DNA of 63,981 nt from Minwuia sp. (GCA_029210175.1 JARGPL010000042.1:1-63981); one strand, 5' to 3'; positions 34,688 through 44,996 are shown, counted from the first letter of the stretch. A program made the numbers and translations. The notes: generated from the letters alone by a model not told the origin.

Positions 34688-37600
34688 TTATTCAGCGCTG
34701 TCGGTCAGACGATGCCTTGGCCGGTCGAGGGGGCCTGACAGGGACAGCGTGCTGACGAAGCCAGGGTCCGCAACCGTGCTCAGCATGGCCTCCAGATCCA
34801 GCGTCCAGTCGGCCAGATCGACGGATCCGCGCCAGCCCATGCGGACATTCCCCCCATCGGCTTCCAGCCGCATGTCAGGGCTCGCCACCCCACGGTCAAT
34901 GGTCCACTCGGCCTTTGCCGCTTCAAGCAGCGTCGCGCCCTGCAGCAGGGTCTGAAGGGCATCGGGCTGGGCCGCAGCAGCGCGCCAGGCGATCAGGTCC
35001 ACACCCAACAGCCGTGGCTGCTCCAGTTTCAACCGCGCCATCCCCTTCGCGCTGCGCACCATGTCGAATGGCGCGATACCGGTTGCTTCCAGATCGATTT
35101 CCAGATCACCCCGCCCGGAAAGGAACCGGGTCGCAGTCGCCGCCTCGGCCAGGGCGCCAATGTCGGCGTCCGTCCAGCGCAGGACCAGCGACAGGTCGGC
35201 GCGGGTGCCGCCGGTCAGTCGCATGCTGCCCGCGAAGCTGCCGTCTGCCATCTTGCCTGTCATCCCGTTCAGTTTCAGGACATCGTCGTCCAGATCGATC
35301 TGCCCCTTCAGGTCAAGAAACCTGAAGCCGCCGACGCGCAGCATCTGCAGCCGCACGTCCAGATCCGTTTCCAGGCGTCCGATCCAGCGCAGGTCCAGCG
35401 GCGCCCGTGACCAGCGCCGCGCCGTATCCGACCGTTGCGCCGCGATGGCGGCACCGCTGTCCGGTCGCGGCATCAACGGGTCCAGGTCCACGACTCCCGA
35501 TGTGACCTCACCGCTCAGCCGCCGTGCAGCGTGGTTCCAGATCAGCGATCCGGTCATGCTGACGGGATCGGACTGCAGGTCGGCATCGTCGATGCGCAGG
35601 TTGCCCGCATCCAGCGTCACCGTGCCGAACAGCTCCATCGGGCCGGTCTGGCTGTCCGGGGGCGCGAGGCCCGGCATGAGTCTCATTGCAAGCGCCGACA
35701 GGTTCTGGTGTCGCAAGGCGACGCCACCAACGAACCGTCGCGCGCCGGACGCATCATCGGTGCTCTCACCCTCTATGCGGCCATCCAGTTCCACGCGACC
35801 GGACAAGGCATCGACATGCCCGAGCAGCCGATAGGCGTGGGCCTGACCATCCAGGCGGAGGTCGGCCAGCATCTGGCCATCAAGGTGTGCTGGCCAGCGC
35901 AGACCGGGGAACAGAAGCGCAGCGGCATTCGCCAGACTGGTCTGATCAACGGCGAGCCCCAGATCGAACTGCGGGTTGCCCAGCAGGCTGCCGACCGTGC
36001 CCTCCATGGTGATCCGCCCGGGCGTGAACCGGCTCTCGGCGGCGACGCGGATGCTGTCGAAGGTGCCGTCCAGGTCGAAGCTGGCATCGAAGTCACCCAT
36101 CCGACCCGCGATACTGTCCGTATCCAGCCCGAAGGCCAGCATCAGTTGCCGCAGATCATTGCCCCTTGCCGTACCCGACAGGGCAAACCGGGGGTCCTCC
36201 GGTTCGTCGAGCGATCCTGAGAGGCGAAGCACGCTCTGCCCGGGCAGGCCCAGTTTCAGGCCATTCAGCGAAAGCTGTCCCCCGATCAGACTGGCATCCA
36301 GTGTCACTGCGTCATAGGCACGTCCCCCCAGCAACAGACTGTCGATGCTCAGCTTGCTGTTGGTATCGAGACCGTCGAGGGCCGTCAGGTCCGACCGCCA
36401 GCCCCTCCCCGTGGCCGGCATCAGCCGGTCCTCCAGACCCAGTGCCTGCAGATAGGCATCGCCGTTCAGCTGATCGATGCGCAGGTCGAGGCTGAAGGAC
36501 GGGCGGCGGCGGATAGCCACGGCGAGCCCGCCATTGACCCGCGACCGGTCCAGCCGCATGTCCAGGTCATAGATCTGGACCACATCGTCGGTGGCACTGA
36601 CCGTGGCGACGAGATTGGCGTTGCGCAGGCGATCGACAGCGCGGTCAGCGACATTCAGGCCAGCCCAGTCCAGCAGGGCGCGCAGGTTGTCGGTCGCCGC
36701 CTCCATCGTACCGTCCAGCCTCGGGTGCCCTGCAGGCGTTCTCAACTTGCCGGTGAACGCCATATCCGATCCGCCGGGCAGCAGCGCGGTCAGGCGGCCG
36801 ATATTCAGCTCCCCCCGGCTCAGGCTGGCGTCGAAGGCAATCTGGCGCAGCTGGCTGTTGGCCAGGCCGATCACACCGGCATCGACGCGCAGCGCGGCAG
36901 CGATTCCGGAAGGCAGGGCCAGGGCCGTATCGGACTTCCGGTTCAGGAAGGTGGTCAGGCGCCGCATCAGGTCATCGCCATCCAGTTGCTCAAACCCGAC
37001 GCTGACGTCCAGCATCGGCACAGCGGTCACGGCATCGCCCACCGGCAGGGTGGCCGTCAGCCGTCCGCGACCATCGATGCCCGCCACATCGAACACCGCT
37101 TTCTCCAGCACGATGCCGCCGGGTTCGATATTCATCTCTCCGGTCAGATGGGCGTCCAGCGGGTCTGGGAAACGATCCGCCGGGGTCTGGATACCGGCGG
37201 CGTTCAGGCTGGTGATCAGGTCAGGGGTCTCCGCGGTCAGGCTGCCCCGCAACCGGGGCCGCGCGCCCTCACCCAGCTTGCCCCGGAATGTCGCGAAGCC
37301 GCCCGCGTCATCGCGCAGGGTGATCGAAACACGGGGGCCACCGCCGGGCAGGGTTGCATTCACCTCCACGGCCAGCGGCAGTCGCGCATGGTGGCTGTTC
37401 AGGCGCAGGCTCGGCGGACGCCCGTCCCTGTCCTGATCCGCCTGGCCTTCTATGTCCTTCAGCGCAATGTCGAGACCGTTGCGCGCGTCCGACAGTTCCA
37501 GCCTGCCTGCGGTGAAATCCACATGGCGCACGGCGGAGGTCCGCAAATCGGGGGCTGCCGCGCCGGTCGCCCGGTCAGGATGACCGTTCAGTCGGGATGC

Positions 37601-37990
37601 GAGCACGATCAGTCCGGCGTGATTGCGGGTCGCATTGGCCAGCGTCACCAGACGCACGTGCGGGCCACGCAGGGTGACACGGTTGGCGACCACGTCGCCC
37701 AGCAACAGACTCGCGATGGAAAGCCGAATATCGACGGCCTGAATGGTCAGGAATGACGGCAGATCCCCGTCAGCCGCGCCGACGGATACATTCTCTGCCC
37801 GTAGCCGTGGTGTCGGCAGCAGACGAAAGCTTACCGGGCCGTCCATGCGTACCGGCTGATCCAGCAAGGTCTCGGCCTCTGCCGCAATGCCATCACGGTA
37901 GCTGTCAGCATCAATCAGGAACGGGGCCGCGAACAGCCCAGCCACCACCAGCAGCGCGACGCCCGCGACGACAGCCATCAGCACTCTCAT
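34688..37990 (-). CDS. AsmA-family protein
   Basis: An 1100-residue inner-membrane-anchored periplasmic protein. It begins with one membrane segment (LMAVVAGVALLVVAGLFAAPFLI), then the AsmA N-terminal block SYRDGIAAEAETLLDQPVRMDG and RLLPTPRLRAENVSVG. The long middle consists of repeated amphipathic strands of the kind that form a lipid-carrying groove, and the C-terminal AsmA domain contains GRGDLEIDLEATGIAPFDMV. AsmA-like proteins help move phospholipids to the outer membrane. The ATG at 37990 follows GAGGA; the earlier frame start at 38035 is unlikely. Monocistronic. Confidence 0.88.
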   Translation of the reverse strand: MRVLMAVVAGVALLVVAGLFAAPFLIDADSYRDGIAAEAETLLDQPVRMDGPVSFRLLPTPRLRAENVSVGAADGDLPSFLTIQAVDIRLSIASLLLGDVVANRVTLRGPHVRLVTLANATRNHAGLIVLASRLNGHPDRATGAAAPDLRTSAVRHVDFTAGRLELSDARNGLDIALKDIEGQADQDRDGRPPSLRLNSHHARLPLAVEVNATLPGGGPRVSITLRDDAGGFATFRGKLGEGARPRLRGSLTAETPDLITSLNAAGIQTPADRFPDPLDAHLTGEMNIEPGGIVLEKAVFDVAGIDGRGRLTATLPVGDAVTAVPMLDVSVGFEQLDGDDLMRRLTTFLNRKSDTALALPSGIAAALRVDAGVIGLANSQLRQIAFDASLSRGELNIGRLTALLPGGSDMAFTGKLRTPAGHPRLDGTMEAATDNLRALLDWAGLNVADRAVDRLRNANLVATVSATDDVVQIYDLDMRLDRSRVNGGLAVAIRRRPSFSLDLRIDQLNGDAYLQALGLEDRLMPATGRGWRSDLTALDGLDTNSKLSIDSLLLGGRAYDAVTLDASLIGGQLSLNGLKLGLPGQSVLRLSGSLDEPEDPRFALSGTARGNDLRQLMLAFGLDTDSIAGRMGDFDASFDLDGTFDSIRVAAESRFTPGRITMEGTVGSLLGNPQFDLGLAVDQTSLANAAALLFPGLRWPAHLDGQMLADLRLDGQAHAYRLLGHVDALSGRVELDGRIEGESTDDASGARRFVGGVALRHQNLSALAMRLMPGLAPPDSQTGPMELFGTVTLDAGNLRIDDADLQSDPVSMTGSLIWNHAARRLSGEVTSGVVDLDPLMPRPDSGAAIAAQRSDTARRWSRAPLDLRWIGRLETDLDVRLQMLRVGGFRFLDLKGQIDLDDDVLKLNGMTGKMADGSFAGSMRLTGGTRADLSLVLRWTDADIGALAEAATATRFLSGRGDLEIDLEATGIAPFDMVRSAKGMARLKLEQPRLLGVDLIAWRAAAAQPDALQTLLQGATLLEAAKAEWTIDRGVASPDMRLEADGGNVRMGWRGSVDLADWTLDLEAMLSTVADPGFVSTLSLSGPLDRPRHRLTDSAE

Positions 37991-38289
37991 GCTGCCATCC
38001 TCATGCCCTTGGCTCTCATGCCCGATGCCCTGCAAGGCCGTGGTTCATTCACAATGCTCCGTCCGGCTGATCGACCGCCGCCCCGGCCGCCTGACCGATG
38101 ACATGCCAGTGATGCCATTGATCCGCTTGGCAATCCAGCCGTAGCAAGCGGCGAAACGACGTGACGACCGACAACATGGCGGTTGAGGACCTTGCGTCAA
38201 CGGGACATTCGGTTAAGCTTTTTGCTGCATGACACAGGCCAAGATCGTTCGGGGCCTGAACCTGCTGGATGAGGGGCTGGTGCGTTCAC

Positions 38290-38490
38290 ATGGTGGAACT
38301 GATCAACCTGCGTCGCGCAAGAAAGAACCGTGATCGGAAAGCCAAGGCGGACCAGGCTGCGGAGAACAGGGTCATTTTCGGGCGGACGGGGGCTGAACGC
38401 CAGCGCCAGTCGGCCGAAGACGAACAGCGGCGTCACTTGCTGGATGGCAAGCGAATGACCGATACGAACAGGGACCGGACCGACAGTTAG
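38290..38490 (+). CDS. DUF4169 small basic protein
   Basis: A 66-residue, highly charged protein starting MVELINLRRARKNRDRKAKA, then ENRVIFGRTGAERQR and a C-terminal LDGKR, the full DUF4169 pattern common in alphaproteobacteria. It is predicted helical and cytoplasmic with no known role. The ATG at 38290 is preferred because DUF4169 proteins start at this motif, although the ribosome binding site is weak. It is 76 nt upstream of the acetolactate synthase gene on the same strand. Confidence 0.82.
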   Translation: MVELINLRRARKNRDRKAKADQAAENRVIFGRTGAERQRQSAEDEQRRHLLDGKRMTDTNRDRTDS

Positions 38491-38566
38491 GCGTCAACAG
38501 GTGCTTGCTGACGGCCACCGGTTGAGGGGTTTCGCGGTACGGGGTGCCGCAATGGAGGGTTGAATA

Positions 38567-40231
38567 ATGAAGGCTTCAGATCTTTTCGTACGCTGCCTGG
38601 AGGAAGAGGGTGTCGAGCGCATCTTCGGTGTGCCGGGTGAGGAAAATGCGGACACCATGATCTCGCTGCTGGACAGCAAGATCGATTTCATTCTCTGCCG
38701 GCATGAGCAGGCTGCGGCCTTCATGGCCGACGTCTATGGCCGCCTGACCGGCAAGGCCGGCGTCTGTCTCGCCACGCTTGGCCCGGGCGCGACCAATCTG
38801 GTCACCGGCATCGCCGACGCCAACATGGACCGTGCGCCTCTGGTCGGCATCATCGGCCAGGCAGGCACCTATCGCCTGCACAAGGAAAGCCATCAGAACA
38901 TGGACTCGATTGCCATGTTCCGGCCGATCACCAAGTGGGCGCAGACCGTGTCCAACGCCAATGCGGTCCCCGAGATCGTGCGCAAGGCGTTCAAGGTGGC
39001 CGAACAGGAAAAGCCCGGTGCTGTCCTGATCGAACTGCCGGAGGATCTGGCGAAGAACGATGTCGCCGATCCCGTCGCCAAGCCGATGAAGCCGGTGCGT
39101 ACCCGTCGTCCGGGTGCCGACCACAAGGCGATCAAGGAAGCCGTCGACGTCATCCTGGCGGCGAAGACCCCGATGATCCTTGCCGGCAACGGCGCGATCC
39201 GGAAACGTGCCGCCGCACAGCTCGCCATCATGGCGGAGAAGCTGGGCGTGGGCGTCATCAACACCTTCATGGGCAAGGGCGCCGTGCCGCGGTCGTCGGA
39301 ATACTGCCTGTTCACCATGGGCCTGCAGGGCAAGGACCATGCGAACGTCGCCATCGACGCCGCCGACACGATCATCTCGGTTGGTTACGATCTGGTGGAA
39401 TACAGCCCGAGTCACTGGAACAAGACCAAGGGCAAGAAGATCGTTCACATCGACTTCTGGCCGGCCGAAGTCGACACCGACTATGACGCCACCGTCGATG
39501 TGCAGGGCGACATCGCCGATGCGCTCTGGCAGATCAACAAGGAACTGGATGACCGGGGCGTGACCAAGGCCCCGTTCGACATCAAGAAGGTGCAGCCGCT
39601 GCGTCAGCGCATCCTCGACGATTTCGCGATGGAAAAGGACTCCGCCGCCTTCCCGATGAAGCCGCAGAAGGTCCTCTGGGACGTGCGCGAGGTCATGGGT
39701 GAGGAAGACATCCTGCTGTCCGACGTTGGTGCGCACAAGATGTGGATCAGCCGGTACTACCAGTGTGACACGCCGAACACCTGCCTGATCTCCAACGGCT
39801 TCTGCACCATGGGCTTTGCCATGCCGGGTTCCATCGGTGCCAAGTTCGCCAAGCCGAACAGCCGTGTGCTGGCAATCAACGGCGATGCGGGCTTCATGAT
39901 GAACGTGCAGGACATCGAGACGGCTGCACGGCTGAAGCTGAACGTGGTCTGGATGGTCTGGTGCGACAGCGAATACGGCCTGATCAAGTGGAAGCAGCAG
40001 AATCAGTTCGATGGCAAGCATTCGGAACTGAAGTTCACCAATCCGGACTTCGCCATGATGGCCCAGAGCTTCGGGATCTGGGGCCGCAACCTGGAATCCG
40101 CGGCAGACCTGAAGCCTGCGCTGGAAGAAGCCTTCCAGCAGGATGGTCCGGCGCTGATCGCGCTGCCGATCGATTACGCCGAAAACGTGAAGATGACCAA
40201 GCGTCTGGGTGAGATCGACGCCGTTATCTGA
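38567..40231 (+). CDS. AlsS-type acetolactate synthase, ThDP-dependent
   Basis: This 554-residue enzyme probably condenses two pyruvates to 2-acetolactate without a regulatory subunit. The ThDP-activating glutamate is Glu47 in LCRHEQAAAFMAD, and the cofactor motif is GDAGFMMNVQDIETAARL (GDA in place of the usual GDG). The blocks SVGYDLVEYSPSHWN and LSDVGAHKMWISRYY match catabolic (AlsS) rather than anabolic IlvB enzymes. No small-subunit gene follows; the gene ends at a strong terminator. A decarboxylase is absent, so whether it feeds acetoin or branched-chain synthesis is open. Confidence 0.86.
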   Translation: MKASDLFVRCLEEEGVERIFGVPGEENADTMISLLDSKIDFILCRHEQAAAFMADVYGRLTGKAGVCLATLGPGATNLVTGIADANMDRAPLVGIIGQAGTYRLHKESHQNMDSIAMFRPITKWAQTVSNANAVPEIVRKAFKVAEQEKPGAVLIELPEDLAKNDVADPVAKPMKPVRTRRPGADHKAIKEAVDVILAAKTPMILAGNGAIRKRAAAQLAIMAEKLGVGVINTFMGKGAVPRSSEYCLFTMGLQGKDHANVAIDAADTIISVGYDLVEYSPSHWNKTKGKKIVHIDFWPAEVDTDYDATVDVQGDIADALWQINKELDDRGVTKAPFDIKKVQPLRQRILDDFAMEKDSAAFPMKPQKVLWDVREVMGEEDILLSDVGAHKMWISRYYQCDTPNTCLISNGFCTMGFAMPGSIGAKFAKPNSRVLAINGDAGFMMNVQDIETAARLKLNVVWMVWCDSEYGLIKWKQQNQFDGKHSELKFTNPDFAMMAQSFGIWGRNLESAADLKPALEEAFQQDGPALIALPIDYAENVKMTKRLGEIDAVI

Positions 40232-40268
40232 TCGACGGGTCCGGTTGCCGGGACTGACCCGGCGACGG

Positions 40269-40318
40269 CACGAAAATCAGGCCGGTCGCGACACATGTCG
40301 CGGCCGGCCTTTTTCGTG
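40269..40318. terminator. Bidirectional intrinsic terminator
   Basis: AGGCCGGTCGCGACA (40279-40293) and TGTCGCGGCCGGCCT (40296-40310) form a 15-bp stem with one G-T pair. The flanks CACGAAAA (40269-40276) and TTTTCGTG (40311-40318) extend the pairing and supply a U-tract in either direction. It separates the convergent acetolactate synthase and SDR genes and abuts the SDR stop codon, so it can end both transcripts. Confidence 0.9.
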
Positions 40319-41080
40319 TCAGGGCAGTCCGACAGCCTTGCGTCCGGCATCGCTCTTCAGCACGAAATCGGTTCCCGCGTAATCTGCGCCACCGGGGCCA
40401 CAGAGGAACCCCGCCGCCTTCGCCACCCATTCGGGCGCGAGATGCACCGACGGGTCGAGCTGACTGACCGGATTGACGCCGGACGCGCGGATGGCCACCT
40501 GCATGTCTGTCGCCACGGTGCCGGGGCTCAGGCCGACGACGCGAATTCCCTGCGGGCCATATTCCTTCGCGGCGCAGGCCGTCAGTGACAGGACACCGGC
40601 CTTGCTGGCGCAATAGTGGCTCCACCCCTCCAGCGCGCTGGTGGCGGCCCCGGAGCTGATGTTGATGATGGTGCCACCGCCGGATCGCTGCATCGCCGGG
40701 ATCGCGGTGCGCAGGCCGTGATAGACGCCCTTCAGATTGATGTCGATCGCCTGACCCCAGTCCGCCGGATCACTGTCCGCCAGCCGCGCGATCGGGTCGA
40801 TGACTCCGGCGTTGTTGACCAGTATGTCGAGGCCGCCAAAGGTGGACTCGGCCTGCGCAACCGCCTGCTCGAAATCCGCATGGACAGCGACATCGCCTTC
40901 CACCGCCAGGACCTTGCCACCGGCTTGTGCCACCTCCCGCGACAGGTCGGCCAGCGCGTCGCCGCTGCGCGCCAGCATGACCACATTGGCCCCCTCTGCC
41001 GCGAACCAGCGGACAATGGCCGCGCCAATGCCCCGGCTTGCACCGGTCACGAGGATCGTCTTGTCTTTCATGCTGCCCAT
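40319..41080 (-). CDS. Short-chain dehydrogenase/reductase (SDR)
   Basis: A classical SDR of 253 residues. TGASRGIGAAI is the NAD(P) loop, NNAG marks the central strand, and NISSGAATSALEGWSHYCASKAG supplies the Ser-Tyr-Lys triad in S-x12-Y-x3-K spacing (split here only for reading). The C-terminal GPGGADYAGTDFVLKSDAG is usual for 3-oxoacyl/alcohol-type members. GGAGGA lies 7 nt before the ATG at 41080. The substrate is not predictable. Confidence 0.9.
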   Translation of the reverse strand: MGSMKDKTILVTGASRGIGAAIVRWFAAEGANVVMLARSGDALADLSREVAQAGGKVLAVEGDVAVHADFEQAVAQAESTFGGLDILVNNAGVIDPIARLADSDPADWGQAIDINLKGVYHGLRTAIPAMQRSGGGTIINISSGAATSALEGWSHYCASKAGVLSLTACAAKEYGPQGIRVVGLSPGTVATDMQVAIRASGVNPVSQLDPSVHLAPEWVAKAAGFLCGPGGADYAGTDFVLKSDAGRKAVGLP

Positions 41081-41122
41081 TTCGGGTCCTCCGGCAGTTC
41101 AGGTTCTCGGGATTTCAGAAGA

Positions 41123-41506
41123 TCAGGTGCGCGCACTCAGCGGCGCACCGGCAATCGCCAGGCAGGCGCCGATGACCACGGCCAGCGTCACGGAACCCAG
41201 GCCAAAGACGGCGAGAAGGCTGATCGCCACCAGTGGCGTCAGGAACGCCATGCTGGAAATGGTTGCCGCAGGACCGGCGCGCGTGGCCTTGTCCCACAGC
41301 ACATTGGCCAGCGTGAAGGGGCCGATTCCCATCAGTACGATGGCAAGCCACTGCCCCATGGTCGGCCAGTACTGGGGTTCGAGGGCCAGATGCGCAGCCA
41401 GCGCCGCAACACCCGCCAGGCCGAACACGAGCCACGGCGGGGCCGGTTGGGCCAGCGTCGCAAGCGCGGGCCAGCATTGCCCCAGGCACCGTGTCGGGGC
41501 GGTCAC
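41123..41506 (-). pseudogene. Remnant of an EamA/DMT-family transporter, C-terminal half only
   Basis: The 127-codon frame encodes the last four or five membrane helices of a drug/metabolite transporter. LVFGLAGVAALAAHLAL, WLAIVLMGIGPFTLANVLWDKATRAG, ATISSMAFLTPLVAISLLAVFG and TLAVVIGACLAIAGA fit the second EamA domain of a roughly 290-residue protein. The first ~160 residues are missing: the frame opens only at a GTG (41506) with a stop 13 nt upstream, and the next gene's stop is at 41561. A 5' deletion is the simplest explanation. Expression as a functional half-transporter is unlikely. Confidence 0.75.
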
Positions 41507-41560
41507 CCGCGCATGCCTTCATTGCCTGCCCATCCCCTGACCGGCTTCGCTCCCGCCGCG

Positions 41561-42508
41561 TCAATAGCCCCGGCGCGGGTCCTTCACGTGCGTCTTCATC
41601 GGCTCACCCGCCTCGAAGGCCCGGACGTTCTCCCCGAACAGGGTGCTGATGCCGGTCATGTAGGTGGGGAAGCCGCCCGCCACATGCGGCGTGATGATCA
41701 GGTTCGGGGCCCGCCACAGCGGGTTGTCGGCAGGCAGCGGTTCCTGTTCGAAGACGTCCAGCGCGGCCCCGGCCAGGTGCCCTTCCTCCAGCAGGCGGAT
41801 CAGGGCCGGTTCATCAACCAGGCCGCCGCGGCCCAGGTTGATCAGGCTGGCCCCCGGCTTCATGCGCCGCATCATGGCCTCATCCAGCACATAGCGGGTT
41901 TCATCGGTCAGCGGCAGGATGCAGACAACGACATCCGCCTCCGCCACGATCTCCGCTGTGCGGTCCGCGCCGACGACCTTGTCTACCCCAGGCACCGCGC
42001 GCGGCTGGCGCTGGGTGCCGATGACCCGCATGCCCAGCGCACCGGCCTTCTGTGCGAAGGATTCACCGATCCGCCCCAGACCCAGGATACCGATGGTCGA
42101 TCCGGCGGCGGTGCCAGGCATGTACTGGCGCCACGTCGCGGCACGGTGGCCGGTATTGGCCCAGTCGGCGCGCTTGATCAGCATCAGGGTCAGGGTCAGC
42201 GCATATTCACCCATCGGTTCCGCCGCCAGCCCCGCCGCATTGCAGACCACGGTTTCCGGCCGCAGCCCGTCCAGTGGCATCAGATGGTCGATCCCGGCCC
42301 CGAAGCTCTGCAGCAGGCGCAGCTTGCCCGCCTTCGCCCAATGGCCGCGCGGCGGCTTCAGCGCCATCAGGAACTCCGCGTCCGGCAGACCGGCGGCGAA
42401 GGCGTCCTCATCATCCAGCGTGATGATCTCGGCACCGGGGAAGACATCGCGCAGCGGACCGACGACCCGATCATTGAACTTGGAAAAAACGTGGATCCGA
42501 TCAGGCAT
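41561..42508 (-). CDS. D-isomer-specific 2-hydroxyacid dehydrogenase (glyoxylate/hydroxypyruvate reductase A-like)
   Basis: The 315-residue NAD(P)H enzyme interconverts 2-oxo acids and D-2-hydroxy acids. IGILGLGRIGESFAQKA is the Rossmann loop; the catalytic Arg, Glu and His lie in NLGRGGLVDEPAL, DVFEQEPLP and ITPHVAG. The lack of the extra N-terminal elements and the LLQSFGAGIDHL block resemble GhrA-type enzymes. Its start shares one base with the stop of the deacylase gene upstream (TGATG), so both are co-translated. Confidence 0.87.
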   Translation of the reverse strand: MPDRIHVFSKFNDRVVGPLRDVFPGAEIITLDDEDAFAAGLPDAEFLMALKPPRGHWAKAGKLRLLQSFGAGIDHLMPLDGLRPETVVCNAAGLAAEPMGEYALTLTLMLIKRADWANTGHRAATWRQYMPGTAAGSTIGILGLGRIGESFAQKAGALGMRVIGTQRQPRAVPGVDKVVGADRTAEIVAEADVVVCILPLTDETRYVLDEAMMRRMKPGASLINLGRGGLVDEPALIRLLEEGHLAGAALDVFEQEPLPADNPLWRAPNLIITPHVAGGFPTYMTGISTLFGENVRAFEAGEPMKTHVKDPRRGY

Positions 42509-44256
42509 CAGGACGCGGCGCTCATGGTTGAGGGCATGGCAACACCACCACGCAACAGCTTGCCCGGCAGGGCATCGGTTGCCGCCCCGTCGCGGCGGAT
42601 GATCTGGCCGGAGACGATGGTCGCATCATAGCCGCTGGCGCGCTGCATCAGCCGGCGTCCACCAGCGGGCAGATCATAGAGCACCTCCGGCGCATGCAGC
42701 GCCAGGCGGCCATAGTCGATGACATTCAGATCGGCCTTCATGCCCGGCAGTACCAGGCCACGGTCGAACAGGCCAACCGCCTCCGCCGTATCGCGGCTCT
42801 GCGCCTTCACCACCCACTCGATCGGCAGTTTCGGGCCACGGGTGCGGTCGCGGGTCCACAGCGTCAGCATGGAGGTGGGAAAACTGCCATCGCAGATCAG
42901 CCCCACATGCGCCCCGCCATCGCCAAGGCCGGGCAGGGTGTGCGGGTCCGTCAGCATCCGGTAGCTGGGGTCCAGGTCATAGGCCGCATAATTGAGGAAC
43001 GGCACGTAGATCATGCCCCGCCCGTCATTGGCTGCCATGGCTTCCCAGATCAGCAACTGCACCGGCACGCCCCGCGCCCGCGCCTGGGCCCCCAGGCTCT
43101 GGCTCGCCTCCGGTTCGTAATCGGGCTGGTCACCCAGCACGAACATGTTGTCGAAGTCCGCCAGCACATGCCGCGCGAAACCCGTGCCTGCTTCCGGTCC
43201 CTCCGCCAGCAACCGGTCCCGCATCGCCGGGTCCGTCGCCGCCTGCAGCCGTTCGGCCACGGGCAGGTCCGCAATCTGCTTCCATGACGGATAGTCGGAA
43301 AACGGGTTCATCGTCAGTTCGAAACTGAGCAGGATCCCGATCGGGCGACCGCAGACCTGGGCCCGCATGGCCAGCCCTTCGTGGTCTGCCGCATGTCCGA
43401 TCCGGTCCAGGGTGTCGCGCCAGGCATTGGGCCAGCGCGGGTTCTGGGCGACGGAAATCGACATGGGACGGCCCGATTCGCGCACCATCCGCTTGAAGAT
43501 CGCGAATTCGTCATCCTGATGTTTCAGGTCGGACACCATCTGCAGCACGCCGCGACCGGCGGCCCCCAGCCCGTTGGCGATGCCGACGAGTTCATCGGCT
43601 TCGGCGTTCAGGGTCGGCGTCGGCTGCCCGTCGCTGGTGCGGTGGTTGAGCGTGCGGGAGGTGGAGAAACCCAGCGCCCCGGCCTCGATCCCCTGCTGTG
43701 CCAGCCGCGCCATCTCGGCGATCTCGGCTGCCGTCGCCGGTTCGCGGTTCGCGCCGCGTTCGCCCATGACATAGACCCGCAAGGCCCCGTGCGGCACCTG
43801 CGCACCGAAGTCGATGTCGTGGGGAATGGCGTCCAGCGCATTCAGATACTCGGGGAAGCTTTCCCAGTTCCAGTTCAGGCCTTCGGCCAGCACGGCGCCG
43901 GGAATGTCCTCGACCCCTTCCATCAGGCGGATCAGGCGGTCGTGGTCTTCCCCGCGACAGGGGGCAAAGCCGACGCCGCAATTGCCCATCAGGACCGTGG
44001 TGACGCCATGCAGCGATGACGGGGTCAGATGATGATCCCAGCTCGCCTGACCGTCATAGTGGGTGTGAATGTCGACGAAGCCCGGTGTGACCAGCCGGTC
44101 ACGGGCGTCGACCTCCTCCGCGCCAGAGCCGGAGACCGTGCCGACCTCGACAATGCGGCCATCCTTCACCGCCACATCCGCCTGTCGCGGTTCCGTGCCC
44201 GTACCGTCCACCAGGGTGCCGCCGCGCAGCACCAGATCATGTTCGTTTGCCATCAT
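42508..44256 (-). CDS. N-acyl-D-amino-acid deacylase-family amidohydrolase
   Basis: The 582-residue metal-dependent hydrolase carries [15 protein letters not shown], the HxH metal motif of the D-aminoacylase branch, [11 protein letters not shown] with the bridging cysteine, and [15 protein letters not shown] near the C terminus with the catalytic aspartate. It probably releases a D-amino acid or related amine from an acylated form. GGGAGG precedes two adjacent ATGs (44256 and 44253); either may be used. It overlaps the D-2-hydroxyacid dehydrogenase gene by 1 nt, suggesting consecutive steps: deacylation, deamination elsewhere, then reduction (inference). Confidence 0.87.
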   Translation of the reverse strand: MMANEHDLVLRGGTLVDGTGTEPRQADVAVKDGRIVEVGTVSGSGAEEVDARDRLVTPGFVDIHTHYDGQASWDHHLTPSSLHGVTTVLMGNCGVGFAPCRGEDHDRLIRLMEGVEDIPGAVLAEGLNWNWESFPEYLNALDAIPHDIDFGAQVPHGALRVYVMGERGANREPATAAEIAEMARLAQQGIEAGALGFSTSRTLNHRTSDGQPTPTLNAEADELVGIANGLGAAGRGVLQMVSDLKHQDDEFAIFKRMVRESGRPMSISVAQNPRWPNAWRDTLDRIGHAADHEGLAMRAQVCGRPIGILLSFELTMNPFSDYPSWKQIADLPVAERLQAATDPAMRDRLLAEGPEAGTGFARHVLADFDNMFVLGDQPDYEPEASQSLGAQARARGVPVQLLIWEAMAANDGRGMIYVPFLNYAAYDLDPSYRMLTDPHTLPGLGDGGAHVGLICDGSFPTSMLTLWTRDRTRGPKLPIEWVVKAQSRDTAEAVGLFDRGLVLPGMKADLNVIDYGRLALHAPEVLYDLPAGGRRLMQRASGYDATIVSGQIIRRDGAATDALPGKLLRGGVAMPSTMSAAS

Positions 44257-44355
44257 TGCCTCCCATTAATGCCGGACCATTGATCCGTAACGGGTCGCCC
44301 TGCGTCAAGTGCGCAGGGTGCAGGGCTGAAGGCAGATGCGGTTCACCCGTCAGGA

Positions 44356-44859
44356 TCAGGCTTCGCCGACGCAATCCATCAGGGCAGCGTCGATGGCTTC
44401 CTGGGCGGGCTTGCCGCCCCAGAGCACCAGCTGCACTGCCGGGTAGAAGCGTTCGCATTCGGAGAATGCTATTTCGAACAGCATCTCCAGCGGCTCAAGC
44501 TCCAGTTCCGCGTCCCGCCCGAGCAGCAGCGTATGGCGGAACAGCAGCAATTGTTCCTCCGCCCAGAGGTCGAAATGCCCGACGCTGAGCTTCTCGTTCG
44601 CCAGCACCAGCAAGGAATGCAGTTCGGGGTGCTGTCCCGTCGGGAACTTGTTGCCGAAGACGCAGGCGAAATGCAGCCCGCCAATCTCCGGACGCCAGGA
44701 AACCCAGATGTTGAAGTCACACCACTTGCCCGTGACGACCACCGCAAGCTCGTCCTCGCCGGTGCGCTCCGATGCCCATTCATTGGCATCGATGAAGGCT
44801 TCGACGAAATCGAGCGGATTGGTGACGCTGGGGTCGGCGAGGTCGATCATCATGCCCAT
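44356..44859 (-). CDS. YbjN domain protein
   Basis: The 167-residue cytoplasmic protein has the YbjN fold, related to type III secretion chaperones: NPLDFVEAFIDANEWASER at the start, LHFACVFGNKFPTGQHPELHSLLVLANEKLSVGHFDLW in the middle (given in part) and LLFRHTLLLGRD. YbjN proteins modulate regulators or protein stability; the exact role is unknown. The ATG at 44859 has GGAGAA about 9 nt upstream, giving the usual family length; the frame is open to 44904. Confidence 0.84.
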   Translation of the reverse strand: MGMMIDLADPSVTNPLDFVEAFIDANEWASERTGEDELAVVVTGKWCDFNIWVSWRPEIGGLHFACVFGNKFPTGQHPELHSLLVLANEKLSVGHFDLWAEEQLLLFRHTLLLGRDAELELEPLEMLFEIAFSECERFYPAVQLVLWGGKPAQEAIDAALMDCVGEA

Positions 44860-44996
44860 GGCGACCGTTCTCCGATGCTGTGACCTGGGATGAAACACTG
44901 TCATCCAGTGGTCACATGTTGTGCGCGCAGCGAATCAACGCGCTACATGCAGGCTACGGAGTGCCGGGAGTCGTCGTCAAGCAGGGAAAGCCGCTG

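Noticed and set aside
38229-38333. Small open frame beginning MTQAKIVRGLNLLDEG upstream of and overlapping DUF4169
   Set aside because: No ribosome binding site and overlap in another frame with the well-supported DUF4169 gene; too little to call.
38576-40021. 481-codon minus-strand frame opposite the acetolactate synthase
   Set aside because: Antisense shadow; the plus strand encodes a full ThDP enzyme.
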